Shown piece by piece: positions 63,992 to 64,000 of a stretch of 64,000 nucleotides of DNA (position 1 is its first letter; each line of letters opens with the position of its first letter). Location: contig BDSL01000189.1 in the NCBI GenBank assembly GCA_003116995.1, positions 22,936-86,935 on the forward strand, read 5' to 3'. The notes beneath the pieces are model-generated. The model searched no databases and was not told the origin of the DNA. It saw only the letters and a list, made by a program, of their open reading frames with translations. The position numbers and the translations under genes are program-made. Source of the stretch: Yamagishiella unicocca. Its lineage: Eukaryota; Chlorophyta; Chlorophyceae; Chlamydomonadales; Volvocaceae.

Positions 63992-64000
63992 ATATTTATT

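Overview
The window looks like part of the genome of a large dsDNA virus of the Nucleocytoviricota, probably infecting an amoeba-like protist. Supporting genes are an AEP-type primase, dUTPase, a D6/D11-type SNF2 helicase, an Rpb7-like RNA polymerase subunit, TFIIB, an A22-type RuvC resolvase, a double-jelly-roll capsid-like protein, a capping-enzyme-like nucleotidyltransferase, RNase HII, and many ankyrin/F-box and low-complexity proteins. Genes are densely packed on both strands, with short AT-rich gaps and no operon structure. I cannot name the family. Because two genes carry spliceosomal introns, an endogenised viral segment in a eukaryotic genome cannot be fully excluded.

Layout. 0.3-10.8 kb: primase, dUTPase, metallophosphoesterase, a Hint/Vint-like protein, a CAP protein, a capping-like protein and a duplicated zinc-ribbon protein. 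11-21.6 kb: a basic/acidic protein, two tandem paralogues flanking the capsid-like gene, a BTB-like protein, a W-repeat protein and a Ser/Asp-rich protein. 22-36.3 kb: membrane-anchored MutS-like ATPase, NYN ribonuclease, RNase HII, glycosyltransferases, helicase and Rpb7. 36.4-38.9 kb: a GC-rich F-box gene with two introns. 39-42 kb: a long ankyrin gene broken by a structured 348-bp insertion. 42-46.5 kb: TFIIB and two glycosyltransferases. 46.5-53 kb: mostly orphan genes, a frameshifted thioredoxin-like gene and a second intron-containing gene. 53-59.8 kb: CTD-phosphatase-like protein, resolvase, virion structural protein, asparagine synthase and an acidic membrane protein. 59.9-64 kb: gene remnants, an F-box/ankyrin-like gene, a tRNA-Leu and an inverted partial gene duplication.

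The main unexplained feature is a dispersed family of about 81-bp imperfect palindromes with 20-bp terminal inverted repeats (full and partial copies from 0.14 to 63.6 kb). They lie between genes or at gene ends, and in places form the C-terminal codons of viral proteins. Together the genes cover replication and repair (primase, dUTPase, MutS-like, resolvase, RNase HII), viral transcription (helicase, Rpb7, TFIIB, CTD phosphatase, capping-like protein), virion building and glycosylation (capsid-like protein, structural protein, four glycosyltransferases), and host interaction (ankyrin, F-box, CAP, Hint, NYN). Many proteins end in short tandem repeats, pointing to active slippage.
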